Assembly (NCBI GenBank): GCA_020353515.1
Contig: CP070695.1
Span: 3,770,277 to 3,834,276, forward strand
DNA from: Candidatus Heimdallarchaeota archaeon
Lineage (GTDB): Archaea > Asgardarchaeota > Heimdallarchaeia > Hodarchaeales > Hodarchaeaceae
DNA length: 64,000 nucleotides
Reading direction: 5' to 3'
In this document: positions 44,591 through 54,193 of the stretch, piece after piece
How the letters are laid out: every line of letters starts with the position of its first letter
Numbering within the stretch: position 1 is the first letter of the stretch
The notes under the pieces: model-generated
What the model was told of the DNA's origin: nothing
Seen by the model: only the letters and a program-made list of their open reading frames with translations
Database searches by the model: none
Made by a program: the position numbers and the translations under genes

Positions 44591-47500
44591 ATGACTCTCA
44601 ATTCCCTTTTACTAAGAGACGACATCCCTGACGATGTAATAAGAGAAATCAAATTAGCAATTACTGATCAAAGAAAAATAGAAGAAAACTCTCTAAAAAC
44701 AGAAACAAGACTCCAATTTCTACTTAAATCCAGTCCAGCAGTAATTTTTTCTTGTGAACCTCGAGATAACTTCCCAACAACCTTTATGAGCGAGAACGTA
44801 AAGGAAATCCTTGGCCATGATGTTCATGAGTTTATTAGCAATCCGAGTTTCTGGACTAACGGAATCCATCCTGATGATAGACAACATTCAGTGGAAATAT
44901 TTCAGGGAATAGTTCAAAGTGAACATTATAGTGTAACTTACCGCTTTAAACACAAAAATGGTTCTTATCTTTGGATGATGGATGAAGCTACTCTTATTCG
45001 AGACAACCAGGGGAACCCCATTGAGATTGTGGGCTATTGGACTGATATTACAAAACAGAAAGAAGCAGAGGAAAGGTTACGTAAAAGTGAAGAAGACTAC
45101 AGATCGCTCTTTGAAAACATACCAATTGGCTTATATCGTAGCACACCTGATCATGAATTTGTTGCAGCTAATCCAACCTTTATCAAACAGGTAGGACTTT
45201 CTTCGTTTGAAGAATTAGCATTGATTGAGCCTAATAAGCTAGCGACAAGACGAAATTATCCAAGGGATCGTTTTCTAAAGGAAATCCATACGAAGGGGGA
45301 AGTCAAAGGATTGGAGTTTGAACTTAAAAAATCCGATGGAACATCAATATATATCAGAGAAAATGCAAGAGCAATCAAAGATTCAAAAGGAACAATCAGA
45401 TATTATGAAGGGAGTGTTGAAGATATTACTGACCGAGTTCTAATGGAAGAAGCTTTACGTGAAAGTGAGACAAAATATCGGACTTTAGTTGAACGAGCAA
45501 ACGATGGAATTGCAATTGTTCAGGGTGGTAAGTTAGGTGACAAGTTTCTATTCATCAACCAGCGATTTGCGCAAATGCTTGGATACAGACCTGATGAACT
45601 CCTGAATATGTCTTATGCACAGGTTGTTCATCCTGACGCTTTTCCTGAAATTAATGAGCGTCGTAAAGCCAGATTAGCGGGTAATGAAGTTTCTCTTACC
45701 TATGATTCAAAACTAATAAAGAAAAATGGCAATTCATTAGAAGTGGGGTTAAATCTGGGAATAATTGATTATCAGGGGGAAGAAGCAGTTCTAGCGATAG
45801 TCAGGGACATAACAAAACGTAAGCAAGCAGAAGAACAACTCCAATACCAAGCGAATCTGCTAACATATGTTTCTGATGCTGTGATTGCAAGCGATTTGGA
45901 CTTCCGAATAACAAGTTGGAATAAGGCAGCAGAAAAAATCTACGGATGGCAAGAAGAAGAAGTTCTGGGAAAAGAAGTAGGAATATTACTGCATCAGGAA
46001 TTCCCCTATCACATAAGAGATGATGTATTAGGCGATTTCATGAGGGAGGGGATCTGGCAAGGTGAAGTTATACAGAAAAGAAAAGATGGAACGCCAATTA
46101 ACATCCTCATGTCAGTAGCTTTGGTCAAAGACAGGACAGGCAAACCCATAGCTGCACTAGCAGTAAATCGGGACATTACGGAACGAAAACAGGCAGAACA
46201 AGCGATAAAAGAAAATAAGGAAAAATATCGATCTTTTATTGAGAATTTTCAAGGGATTGCATTTGAGGGTTATGCAGATTATACTCAAGACTTTTTCCTT
46301 GGGAATGTGGAAGAGATAACAGGTTATACTGAGACCGATTTTCTTTCTGGAAGAATTATGTTTAAAGAATTAATCCATCCAGAAGATGCACAACGAATAA
46401 CAAATGATGTTGTTAAGTTCTATTCTTCATCTAAAGAATTGACTCGAAGAGAATATCGTATTTTCGACCGATATGGTACCATTCACTGGCTTCAAGAAGA
46501 TATTAAGAAGTTTTATAATAAAGAAAAAGACAAAATTGGCGTATATGGTACAATTCAAGATATTACCAAGAGAAAACAGGCAGAGGAAGCATTAAGGGAA
46601 AATGAGGAGAAATATCGATCACTCGTTGAGCTAGCCAATGATGGGATTGTTATTATTCGTGATATGAAGTTTAATTTCCTTAATAGACAAGCAGTAGAAA
46701 TGCTGGGTTATACTGTTGAAGAGTTAATTGATGTTCCATTCGCTAAAGTAGTTCATCCTGATGGATTTAACGATGCTCTTAAGATGTATCAGGATAGGAT
46801 GGCGGGGCACGATGTACCATCGAAATATGAAATGAAATTATCACGTAAAGATGGAACCCCATTAGACGTGGAAATTAATGTAAGAATGATCACTTATCAA
46901 GATGGTACAGCAGAACTTGCAATGGCTCGTGATATCACTGAGCGAAAGAAGGCTGAAATAGCTTTACGTGAAAGTGAGGAGAGATTACGAAAGTTTATGG
47001 AGTCAGCTACCGATGGATTTACCCTTCTGGATTTAAATTTAAACTTCATTGATATTAACAAAGCAGGATTAATAGGACTCAACCTAGCAGAAGAGGAAGT
47101 AGTGGGAAAGAATTTCCTAGAAATTTTCCCCAAACTAAAGGATTCAAGTACATACGATAACTATCTCGAAGTTTTAAAGACTGGAAAACCATATTATAGT
47201 GATGATATTGATTCTGCTCCAAGAATCAGAAATAAGTACTATTCAGTGAGGGCCTTCAAAGTGGGTGATGGACTTGGTATTATTACCACGGATATTACTG
47301 ATCGGGTAAAAGCAGAAAAAACTAGAGAAGAGCTAGAACAGCGACGTGATAGCTTTGTTTGGATGACCAGTCATGAACTTAGAACTCCCCTGACCGTTCT
47401 TACAGGATACTGTGACTTTCTAATCGAGCATATAAATGATCTAGCCCAACAACGCATAACAAACATCTTAAGTGTTATGAAAAACAATTTAGATAGATTA

Positions 47501-48031
47501 GAACGTTTAACCAGCAAAGTGAGTACAATCGGACAAATTGAACGAGGTATTTTTGAAATTGAAAAAACCTCAATGAATTTATGTGATTTTCTGCAGAATA
47601 CACTAGAACCTTACCATCAGCTATTAGGAAACCAGTTTGAATTTCAAGGATGCTTAGAGGAATCTGCAATAATCATCGATGGGGATCCGCACAGGCTGCA
47701 ACAGGTATTAGATAATATCATTGGTAACGCTATTAAGCAAACGGATAAAGATAGCAGGAGAATAAGCGTCACATCGAAGATTTTTCCCTTAGAAATAAAA
47801 ATTGAAGTTTCAGATAACGGCGCAGGGATTAGATCAGAGGATTTGAATCTGATTTTTGATCAATTCGTAAGTATTCCAACAGAATTTTCTGCCACTGGCA
47901 CAGGTATCGGGCTGTATTTATGTCGAAAGACACTGGAAGCACATGGAGGAAAAATTACAGCAGAGAGTAAAGGACCAGGTCTTGGAGCAACCTTTATTAT
48001 CGAACTTCCAAGGAAAAGTAACTTCAAATAG
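44591..48031 (+). CDS. soluble histidine kinase with seven PAS domains
   Basis: The 1146-residue protein has seven PAS(-PAC) modules in a row, ending at about residue 905. Each is followed by a conserved linker such as DITKRKQAEE. Then come a HisKA-type dimerisation domain with SHELRTPL (phosphoacceptor His928) and a HATPase (N-box NIIGNAIKQ, G1 DNGAGI, G2 GTGIGLYL). No TM helix or signal peptide is seen, so it senses cytosolic redox, gas or ligand cues through its PAS array. No receiver domain or response regulator lies beside it; in archaea such kinases often act without a dedicated partner. The ATG is unambiguous. Which PAS bind cofactors is unknown. Confidence 0.92.
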   Translation: MTLNSLLLRDDIPDDVIREIKLAITDQRKIEENSLKTETRLQFLLKSSPAVIFSCEPRDNFPTTFMSENVKEILGHDVHEFISNPSFWTNGIHPDDRQHSVEIFQGIVQSEHYSVTYRFKHKNGSYLWMMDEATLIRDNQGNPIEIVGYWTDITKQKEAEERLRKSEEDYRSLFENIPIGLYRSTPDHEFVAANPTFIKQVGLSSFEELALIEPNKLATRRNYPRDRFLKEIHTKGEVKGLEFELKKSDGTSIYIRENARAIKDSKGTIRYYEGSVEDITDRVLMEEALRESETKYRTLVERANDGIAIVQGGKLGDKFLFINQRFAQMLGYRPDELLNMSYAQVVHPDAFPEINERRKARLAGNEVSLTYDSKLIKKNGNSLEVGLNLGIIDYQGEEAVLAIVRDITKRKQAEEQLQYQANLLTYVSDAVIASDLDFRITSWNKAAEKIYGWQEEEVLGKEVGILLHQEFPYHIRDDVLGDFMREGIWQGEVIQKRKDGTPINILMSVALVKDRTGKPIAALAVNRDITERKQAEQAIKENKEKYRSFIENFQGIAFEGYADYTQDFFLGNVEEITGYTETDFLSGRIMFKELIHPEDAQRITNDVVKFYSSSKELTRREYRIFDRYGTIHWLQEDIKKFYNKEKDKIGVYGTIQDITKRKQAEEALRENEEKYRSLVELANDGIVIIRDMKFNFLNRQAVEMLGYTVEELIDVPFAKVVHPDGFNDALKMYQDRMAGHDVPSKYEMKLSRKDGTPLDVEINVRMITYQDGTAELAMARDITERKKAEIALRESEERLRKFMESATDGFTLLDLNLNFIDINKAGLIGLNLAEEEVVGKNFLEIFPKLKDSSTYDNYLEVLKTGKPYYSDDIDSAPRIRNKYYSVRAFKVGDGLGIITTDITDRVKAEKTREELEQRRDSFVWMTSHELRTPLTVLTGYCDFLIEHINDLAQQRITNILSVMKNNLDRLERLTSKVSTIGQIERGIFEIEKTSMNLCDFLQNTLEPYHQLLGNQFEFQGCLEESAIIIDGDPHRLQQVLDNIIGNAIKQTDKDSRRISVTSKIFPLEIKIEVSDNGAGIRSEDLNLIFDQFVSIPTEFSATGTGIGLYLCRKTLEAHGGKITAESKGPGLGATFIIELPRKSNFK

Positions 48032-48425
48032 AGAGATTTCTGAAAAGGGAGACAATATTCACTGAAAAGACACTTAGCATTCACTTTCAATGAACCCTCC
48101 CTCTCTAAGATTTTGACTAACTAAAGGGAATAAGGATGTTTAATGTTATAAAGAGAGTAATTACATTATTTGATTTAAAAATATTCTATCAAAACCAGTC
48201 TATTATATGAGTTTAAGCCCTAGCATTCTAATTTTCCCTTATCAAGCGCATCTCTTCCTGAAAATGTCATGATAAAAAGATTACAACAGTTGAAAAGCAT
48301 AAACCAAGATCACACACAACCATTATTACTTGGAAATTACTGTCCTTAACGTTTAAAGTATCCCAATGTATTTCTAGAATATATAGATACGTACGCGAAA
48401 GTGACGAAAAAAATCCGACAGAAAT
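48032..48425. other. 394-bp intergenic region upstream of Orc1/Cdc6
   Basis: AT-rich with no ORF or RNA gene. Because archaeal origins often lie beside orc1/cdc6, this is the best place in the window for an origin, but I recognise no clear origin-recognition box repeats. A TATA-like element sits at 48378-48387. Confidence 0.4.
48378..48387 (+). promoter_or_regulatory. candidate TATA box for orc1/cdc6
   Basis: AATATATAGA lies about 40-55 nt upstream of the probable start codon, consistent with an archaeal TATA box and a transcription start near 48408. Confidence 0.4.
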
Positions 48426-49703
48426 GTGAACTCTATGTCTAGTACTAATTTTTCTGCTCTTTTTACAAACTTTCAATCAGTGTTCATAGAGGCTGGAGAA
48501 AAGGTGTTTGCATCTAATTACATTCCAAATCACCTTTGGCACCGGGAGGAAGAAATGAAAAGCTTAGTTAATTACTTTAGGTCTATTATTACTGAACCTA
48601 CTGGGAGTAGCAGAAAGGTTGTGCTCTATGGGCCAGTTGGTACCGGAAAAACAGTCATTTCGAGGGCATTCGGAGCAGATCTAACCAGGTATTTAAGGTC
48701 AGAACATAAACCAGGAGACCCAAGTTTTCGATTCTTCCATGTGAATTGTCGAAAGACCAAGACCCCACATTTGATTTTAACAACGGTCTTAAGACAGCTT
48801 GTTCCTGGTTTTCCTTTGCGAGGTTTTTCAGTCGATGAACTGTTGAGAATGTTTTCCCTATTGCTTTATGAGCAAAATTTGGTATCTCTACTTGTATTAG
48901 ATGAGATTGATTACTTAATATCTGATGAGCGAACAGATTTTCTTTACGCTTTGTCACGTATAGAGGAAGGAGAGTCTAAAATCCGAAATGACCATTTCTC
49001 TACGTTTCCTGGTAATCACACGGAATCTCGTTTCAACCTATTATGTTGCACCCGAGACAAGAATTTTCGCTATCATCTTGACTCCTCCACCATCTCCTCC
49101 CTTGGTAGAAACTTCATTACTTTCCCTCCTTACACTAGAAATCAGCTTTTCGATATTGTGAGCTCTCGTGCTGAGCTAGGACTCCGAGAAGAGAGTTACA
49201 ATAATGATCTCATTGAAGTCATTGCAAGTCTCGCAGAAGAATATGGAGACGCACGATTTGCCATTGAATTGTTATGGCGAGCTGCGAAACTAGCAGACCG
49301 AGAAAAGAAGGATCAGATCACAGCTGAGCATGTACGTAAAGCAGTCGTATCTGTACTCCCCATTGAAAAATCAGTTCTTGAAGACTTGAATACCCATCAA
49401 AAATTATTATTATTAAGCATTGCTAGACTTCTTTGCGACAATAGACCATTTGTAACTACTCCAGAGGTCAAACATTCCTATATGAGCGTTTGTGAGGAGG
49501 CAGGTGTTCGTGCGAGGCGCCAAACACAAATGTGGGCCTATCTGAAGGATCTAGGCCGACTAGGACTCATTCAACAAGAGGTAGAGAATCGTCATAAAAA
49601 CGGACGGTCGATGGGAAGGGTCACGACAATACGGGTCCGTGATATCCCTGTCAACGAGATCATTCAGTCCTTAAATCACTTAATCGAAGATTCACAATCC
49701 TAA
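48426..49703 (+). CDS. Orc1/Cdc6 replication initiator
   Basis: The protein of up to 425 residues is an AAA+ initiator of the Orc1/Cdc6 family. It has Walker A GPVGTGKT near 69-76, Walker B LLVLDEID near 155-162, a sensor strand (LLCCTRDKNF), the initiator-typical FPPYTRNQLFDI, the sensor-2 helix GDARFAIELLWRAA and a C-terminal winged helix (about 320-420) for origin binding. The frame opens at GTG; the ATG at 48435 (MSSTNFSALF) is likely the true start. It binds origins and loads MCM. It stands alone, without polymerase or MCM genes nearby. Confidence 0.92.
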   Translation: MNSMSSTNFSALFTNFQSVFIEAGEKVFASNYIPNHLWHREEEMKSLVNYFRSIITEPTGSSRKVVLYGPVGTGKTVISRAFGADLTRYLRSEHKPGDPSFRFFHVNCRKTKTPHLILTTVLRQLVPGFPLRGFSVDELLRMFSLLLYEQNLVSLLVLDEIDYLISDERTDFLYALSRIEEGESKIRNDHFSTFPGNHTESRFNLLCCTRDKNFRYHLDSSTISSLGRNFITFPPYTRNQLFDIVSSRAELGLREESYNNDLIEVIASLAEEYGDARFAIELLWRAAKLADREKKDQITAEHVRKAVVSVLPIEKSVLEDLNTHQKLLLLSIARLLCDNRPFVTTPEVKHSYMSVCEEAGVRARRQTQMWAYLKDLGRLGLIQQEVENRHKNGRSMGRVTTIRVRDIPVNEIIQSLNHLIEDSQS

Positions 49704-50336
49704 TCCAATAAAAAGCCAATTTACGCCAAACCACAACACTCCCCCAAGTCCAGCTGCGATAGGCACAGTCCTATCCATGAGATTACTATCATCTTCACCA
49801 TCTGCTTCTGAATGGGTGACTTTTCAGCCCACCCAACTGCAATCATAGCAGCAATAAGAACATGAGTTCCACTTAAGGGGAATCCTAAGAGTGTGCCTAT
49901 TGTCATTATAAGCGTAACTGAAATCATTGAAGAAAGCCCAGAAGTAGGATTCATTTCAACAAGCTCTTTTGTCACGACTCGAATTACGACCTTTCCTATA
50001 ATTATTAGGCCTAAGGCCATGCCAAAACCACCTATCAACATCATTAGTCATAAGTTTATCGTTATAGCTTCTGCTTCGAGTATTTTTAAACCCAAAACTG
50101 GTGCAATAGAGTTTGCAACGTCACGGTGACGATCCTCAGTAGCTTGTGGTAAATAGGCTCCTTTAGAAAAGATACTATTGATTAACTCTTCTTTAATGTC
50201 ATCACATCGTCTTTCAGCTTCAATAATTTCTTCTTTTAACTGACTAATTTTATCTCGAGCTTCAGGATTGTTTTCATGGTCAGACCATATTTTAATCGCT
50301 GCTGCTAATTTTGCTGAACAAACTTGTAGCTCTTAT
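49692..50336 (-). pseudogene. decayed PiT phosphate transporter fused to DUF47/PhoU-like remnant
   Basis: Reading the minus strand from 50336, one frame gives a helical DUF47/PhoU-like piece (LKEEIIEAERRCDDIKEELI, then KGAYLPQATEDRHR). It continues without a break into PiT transporter sequence (DVANSIAPVLGLKILEAEAITINL). An in-frame TGA follows, then the same frame carries on as MMLIGGFGMALGLIII, NPTSGLSS and GFPLSGTHVLIAA. After VISW, PiT-like sequence (TVPIAAGLGGVLWFGVNW) is found only in another frame, ending with TGA at 49692-49694. Thus an internal deletion, a nonsense codon and a frameshift are all visible. In intact genomes DUF47 and PiT genes are usually adjacent. The end overlaps the Orc1/Cdc6 gene by about 12 nt. 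Confidence 0.78.
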
Positions 50337-50614
50337 GCATGCTGATCCTAGACAATAATAATATTAATTTTATCTCCCCTTAGTGTTTCTCGTAGCATAT
50401 TTAAGTACTTGTTTTTGAATGTCTTCAGTTTAAACCATGAAATTAATAGTAATTACTTAAGCAGGAATTTAGAATCAATCAAAGAAAGGAAGAAAAAAAA
50501 AATCCCGATTAGCTATTTTCTAGTTATTAGGTTCTGCAAGGTTAAAATTTAAATCATTTATTTTTGAGGTACTCCATTCAAGTAGTTTACCATGATCGGA
50601 GGTTTTAATGTACT

Positions 50615-51604
50615 TTGGCGAAAGATAAAGAATTTTATGTTCGTGATTTAGCAATCGATGATGAATATGACACTATCACAGCCAATAAATCAGTTAAAGA
50701 TGCAGCTCTAAAAATGAAAGAGCTAGGGATTCCTGATTTAGTTGTAGTTAATAAAGAAGATAAGAAGAAAGTTTTAGGTGTTATAGCAGACTTTGATATT
50801 GTAACAGGACTTGTTGCTGAAGGGTTGTCTGCAGAAACATCTAAAGTGACAGAAATCATGTATACAATTGATCCTGTGACCAAGGATACCCCAGTATCAA
50901 CTGCTTTCTCTCGGATGCGTGATTTAGATGTCTCGATTATTCCAGTCATCGAAAAAGATGAATTAGTCGGTGTTGCGACTATTACTGACTGTTGGGGTTT
51001 TTTACCCGAGAAATATGAAGACCAAAGAGGATTAATTGCCGTTAATAATCCTCGATTCGCAAATTATGGCTTCACAATTTTAATGACTTTACTCTACTTT
51101 TGTTTTGGGATTTTAGCACCTTTTGCGGGTTTTACTGGATTTATAAAGGCACCAACTGCTGGCTCAGCTATTGGATCCCAAATTACTACTTATGGCCTCT
51201 TTGATGCACGAGGAGGAGGTTTTTATATTGGTTACTTAGAATTTCAGGGCACGTACAGTCTCATGTGGCTAGCAATGTTTCTTTATGGGATTATATTCTT
51301 GATTCTAGGAATATTTAGTACTTGGTGCATAATCCACTGGTCGAACGCAGATTATCATTTAGTTAAGACGGATAGAAATTGGCAAGCATTAGGCCTCGGT
51401 GTAGGCATAGTAAATCTCCTTATAGAGTGGGGCCTGTTCGTTATTGTAATTATACTCGGAATCCTACGTATCTCAGATGGTCAAATAACACTCGATATCT
51501 TTGGACTCCTGTTTTCTGGATTGGCGATTATCTTCCTTATTGCAGCTGTTTCTCGGGATATTCTCTTCCGTGAGAGTACACCAACCACTTCAGAGGAGGG
51601 GTGA
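50615..51604 (+). CDS. CBS-domain pair fused to four-TM membrane domain
   Basis: Residues about 1-130 of this 329-residue protein form two CBS motifs (KSVKDAALKMKELGIPDLVVV and TPVSTAFSRMRDLDVSIIPVI), which usually bind adenine nucleotides and regulate a partner. The second half has about four TM helices with a Gly/Pro-rich loop. I cannot name the membrane domain. Start is TTG 11 nt after ggaggt. The stop overlaps the GTG of the next gene, so these two membrane proteins are translationally coupled and probably work together. A role as an energy-sensing membrane subunit is inference. Confidence 0.75.
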   Translation: MAKDKEFYVRDLAIDDEYDTITANKSVKDAALKMKELGIPDLVVVNKEDKKKVLGVIADFDIVTGLVAEGLSAETSKVTEIMYTIDPVTKDTPVSTAFSRMRDLDVSIIPVIEKDELVGVATITDCWGFLPEKYEDQRGLIAVNNPRFANYGFTILMTLLYFCFGILAPFAGFTGFIKAPTAGSAIGSQITTYGLFDARGGGFYIGYLEFQGTYSLMWLAMFLYGIIFLILGIFSTWCIIHWSNADYHLVKTDRNWQALGLGVGIVNLLIEWGLFVIVIILGILRISDGQITLDIFGLLFSGLAIIFLIAAVSRDILFRESTPTTSEEG

Positions 51605-53292
51605 GTTGTATGCCTCGTGGTGGTGGTGGCTTCCGAGGTGGGGGTTTAGGTGGTGGTGGTTTTCGTGGAGGAGGTTTCCGAGGTGGGAGTCGAAGCTTTC
51701 GAGTAGGAAGTGTCAGATCTTCAGGGCGACCTTTCGGTCGTACTGGCTCACGTAGAACAGTTTCACGAGCGCCTCGTGGTAGAAGTTATCACAGACCCCA
51801 TCATAGACGACATTGGGGGGGATATTATCGACCATGGTATCGTCGATGGTGGCACTGGCATTGGTGGTGGGGATATCCTTATCGGCCTTGGTATTATGCC
51901 CCAGTTTACTGGGGAGGTGGGGCAATTCTCGCGATCATTGCCTTACTAGTGATTCTTCCCCTCATTGGAGTAGCTTTCTGGTACCCCTTCTCAAATACTT
52001 CGCCAAGTGGTGTAGTAACTTACTCCGACACCCAGACTTTATTCTACAACGAATATTGGTATGAGAAAGAGTACTTATCGCAAGGGCAAAGTATTGACTA
52101 CCGTGTGGAAGCTCAGAGTGAAGTGACTTTTCTTATTTGGAACCAACCATTTGAAAATTTCCCCCTCTCAGATAGCCCTCTTACAGGAAGTTATAGTGAG
52201 AATGATATGACTGTTTTAGGAAATCATGATTATCAATATGTTGGTTATTTTTTAAAACCAGGATCCCGACTCGATTATCAATTCAATGTTACTTTAGGCG
52301 GTCCCATTGAATTTTTCGTCACAGATGCTAACGATTTATACCGTTGGAACAATTGGGAGACAATTATCTTCAAAGATTCTTACATAGGATCCGCAGGCTA
52401 TAGTGGAGGAATTGACATCAATTATGCTCAAGATTATTATCTAGTATGGTATAACAGCGGAACTAATCCCGTCTCCATCGATTTTACGGTCGATTATTCA
52501 GCAGCGGGCGCTTTCGATTTTAGTGATGCGGAAGATAATGGTGTTCTTGAACGAGATGTCGTAGATCCTGTATCTGGTTCTCTATCTGTTCCTTCAAGTG
52601 GTGACTGGTACTTCTTTGTATATTTTGATCCTTTTGTTAACCCGGCAGAATCAGTTGATATTACATTTGATGTCTCGTACAATACAGAAGTCACTTATGA
52701 CCAACAGTGGAAAAAAGTTACACCAATTTTTCTCCTTATTGGCTTCATTATTGTAATTTTACTTATTGTAGCTATTATCCAAAGAAGAACATCCAAGGAA
52801 ACTCCTTCACCCACCGACACAACCACAACAACAACACCAGTCTCTACAACTCCACCAACAACAACAGAAACGGTGCAGGTTGAGACATCTAAGACCTGTC
52901 ATCGGTGTAATTCACTCTCTAAACTTGGTGATGTTTATTGTGTCAATTGTGGTGCAAAACTATCTGGTCGAGATTATGGCGTATCCACAATAACAACGCC
53001 AGCCTCTGCAAAGAATTGTCGTAGCTGTGGAAAAGCTCTAATCCCCGAAAGTAGGTATTGTAAATATTGCGGAGCTAAGATCGAACAGGAAGCTAAACCT
53101 TACAAATATTTCCCTGATGAACGAGAAGCATTCTTCTGTCAATTAGACAATGAAAAACATCCCTCAACCGACTCTGCTTATGAATGTGAACAGTGTTCAC
53201 GTAAGATCTGTGGAGATTGTTATAACACAATCACTCAGACTGGAGTGACACGATGTCCATATTGTAAGGGAGAATTACGCCAAATTCAATGA
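51601..53292 (+). CDS. Gly/Arg- and Trp-rich two-TM zinc-ribbon membrane protein
   Basis: The 563-residue protein begins with RGG/FRGGG repeats and Ser/Arg-rich sequence (about 1-65), then a striking His/Arg/Trp/Tyr-rich segment (about 66-105). A TM helix follows (about 108-130), then an extracytoplasmic beta-rich domain (about 135-370), a second TM helix (about 380-400) and a Thr/Pro linker. At the C-terminus are two double-Cys zinc ribbons (CHRCNS...CVNCGAKL; CRSCGKAL...CKYCGAKI) and a B-box/RING-like Cys/His cluster (CQLDNEKHP...CEQCSRKICGDC...CPYCKGEL). The family is unknown to me. It is coupled to the CBS gene; start is GTG at 51601 or ATG at 51610. Confidence 0.7.
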   Translation: MSCMPRGGGGFRGGGLGGGGFRGGGFRGGSRSFRVGSVRSSGRPFGRTGSRRTVSRAPRGRSYHRPHHRRHWGGYYRPWYRRWWHWHWWWGYPYRPWYYAPVYWGGGAILAIIALLVILPLIGVAFWYPFSNTSPSGVVTYSDTQTLFYNEYWYEKEYLSQGQSIDYRVEAQSEVTFLIWNQPFENFPLSDSPLTGSYSENDMTVLGNHDYQYVGYFLKPGSRLDYQFNVTLGGPIEFFVTDANDLYRWNNWETIIFKDSYIGSAGYSGGIDINYAQDYYLVWYNSGTNPVSIDFTVDYSAAGAFDFSDAEDNGVLERDVVDPVSGSLSVPSSGDWYFFVYFDPFVNPAESVDITFDVSYNTEVTYDQQWKKVTPIFLLIGFIIVILLIVAIIQRRTSKETPSPTDTTTTTTPVSTTPPTTTETVQVETSKTCHRCNSLSKLGDVYCVNCGAKLSGRDYGVSTITTPASAKNCRSCGKALIPESRYCKYCGAKIEQEAKPYKYFPDEREAFFCQLDNEKHPSTDSAYECEQCSRKICGDCYNTITQTGVTRCPYCKGELRQIQ

Positions 53293-53330
53293 CTTTCTTT
53301 AGCTTTCCTTCTCCTTTTTCCCCTCTAAAC
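53293..53330 (+). terminator. pyrimidine-rich tract after zinc-ribbon gene
   Basis: Directly after the stop, a T/C-rich run with several T-stretches (ttctttagctttccttc, then ctttttcccc) is consistent with an archaeal T-rich terminator for the CBS/zinc-ribbon operon. Confidence 0.35.
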
Positions 53331-53367
53331 CAATTTAAGGTCTCACAAATAGAGAGGATCGATATTT

Positions 53368-54183
53368 TTGGTAATAAAACATAACAATAAAGATTCGGTC
53401 TTATTAGGGAAGATTTTTATTAGTATATTCATTGTATTGACTATAGGAGTTATTTTTGCGGTATTATATTTTGGAATCAATATTGGAATGGAATTATATC
53501 AGTTTGTATATCGATTTTATGATGAATTTGGCATTCTTGGGATAAATATTGGAGTTTTCATTATCAGTATTTTTGGTAATTTTACAATTATTTTCCCTGT
53601 TCCATACCTCTTCGCCCTTATTCTCATTAGTCTTCTACCAGATATTCACAATAATCCATTAATGCTTCTGCTTCTTGGTTTTTCTGCGGGTTTAGGAGCA
53701 TCAATTGGTGAACTTACAGCATGGATCCTGGGTAGAGCAGGAGAAAAGACACTAAAGGAATCATCAAAATTAGAGAAAATGAATCAATGGGTAGAAAAAG
53801 GATATGCCCCTTTTCTGATTTTTCTCTTTGCAGCAACACCGCTACCTGATGATGCCTTCATGGTGGTATTAGGTCTGGCAAATTATACGTTGTGGAAAGT
53901 ATTATTATTCTGTTTCATAGGAAAAGTAACTTTGACATGTACAACCGCTTTTATAGCTTCTACAGCCAGCGAAACAACTCTGGGCCAGTTCTTTTTCAAA
54001 CTTTATGGCATCGATTTGAAGATGATAGAAACAGGCGTGATTCAACCAACTTCCTTCATCGAGATAGTGCTTAGCACTGTAACTTGGATTCTCACGACAT
54101 TATTAATCGCTGGATTTATTCTTATAGATTGGAATGAAACGTATAACAAAATAACAAAATTTCTGAAACGAGAACATGTTTAA
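53368..54183 (+). CDS. DedA/VTT-domain membrane protein
   Basis: The 271-residue protein has about six hydrophobic segments and the VTT/SNARE-associated (DedA) core. It contains GASIGELTAWILGRAG, a Gly-rich re-entrant segment followed by an arginine near residue 125, and FLFAATPLPDDAFMV near 150-165, the second re-entrant loop with the conserved prolines. Bacterial DedA proteins flip phospholipids or undecaprenyl phosphate; an archaeal lipid-carrier flippase role is inferred. It starts at TTG. It is a single gene, possibly sharing no transcript with neighbours. Confidence 0.85.
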   Translation: MVIKHNNKDSVLLGKIFISIFIVLTIGVIFAVLYFGINIGMELYQFVYRFYDEFGILGINIGVFIISIFGNFTIIFPVPYLFALILISLLPDIHNNPLMLLLLGFSAGLGASIGELTAWILGRAGEKTLKESSKLEKMNQWVEKGYAPFLIFLFAATPLPDDAFMVVLGLANYTLWKVLLFCFIGKVTLTCTTAFIASTASETTLGQFFFKLYGIDLKMIETGVIQPTSFIEIVLSTVTWILTTLLIAGFILIDWNETYNKITKFLKREHV

Positions 54184-54193
54184 GTGTTAAAAA

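Noticed and set aside
48032..48425. Replication origin beside orc1/cdc6
   Set aside because: Location is right, but I could not find repeated origin-recognition boxes or a clear unwinding element by eye, so no origin is annotated.
49692..50336. In-frame TGA as a selenocysteine codon in PiT-like sequence
   Set aside because: PiT has no selenocysteine at this place, and a separate frameshift follows, so decay explains it better.
51710..52064. Alternative plus-strand frames inside the Gly/Arg-rich gene
   Set aside because: They are out-of-frame readings of a GC-rich, repetitive coding stretch.
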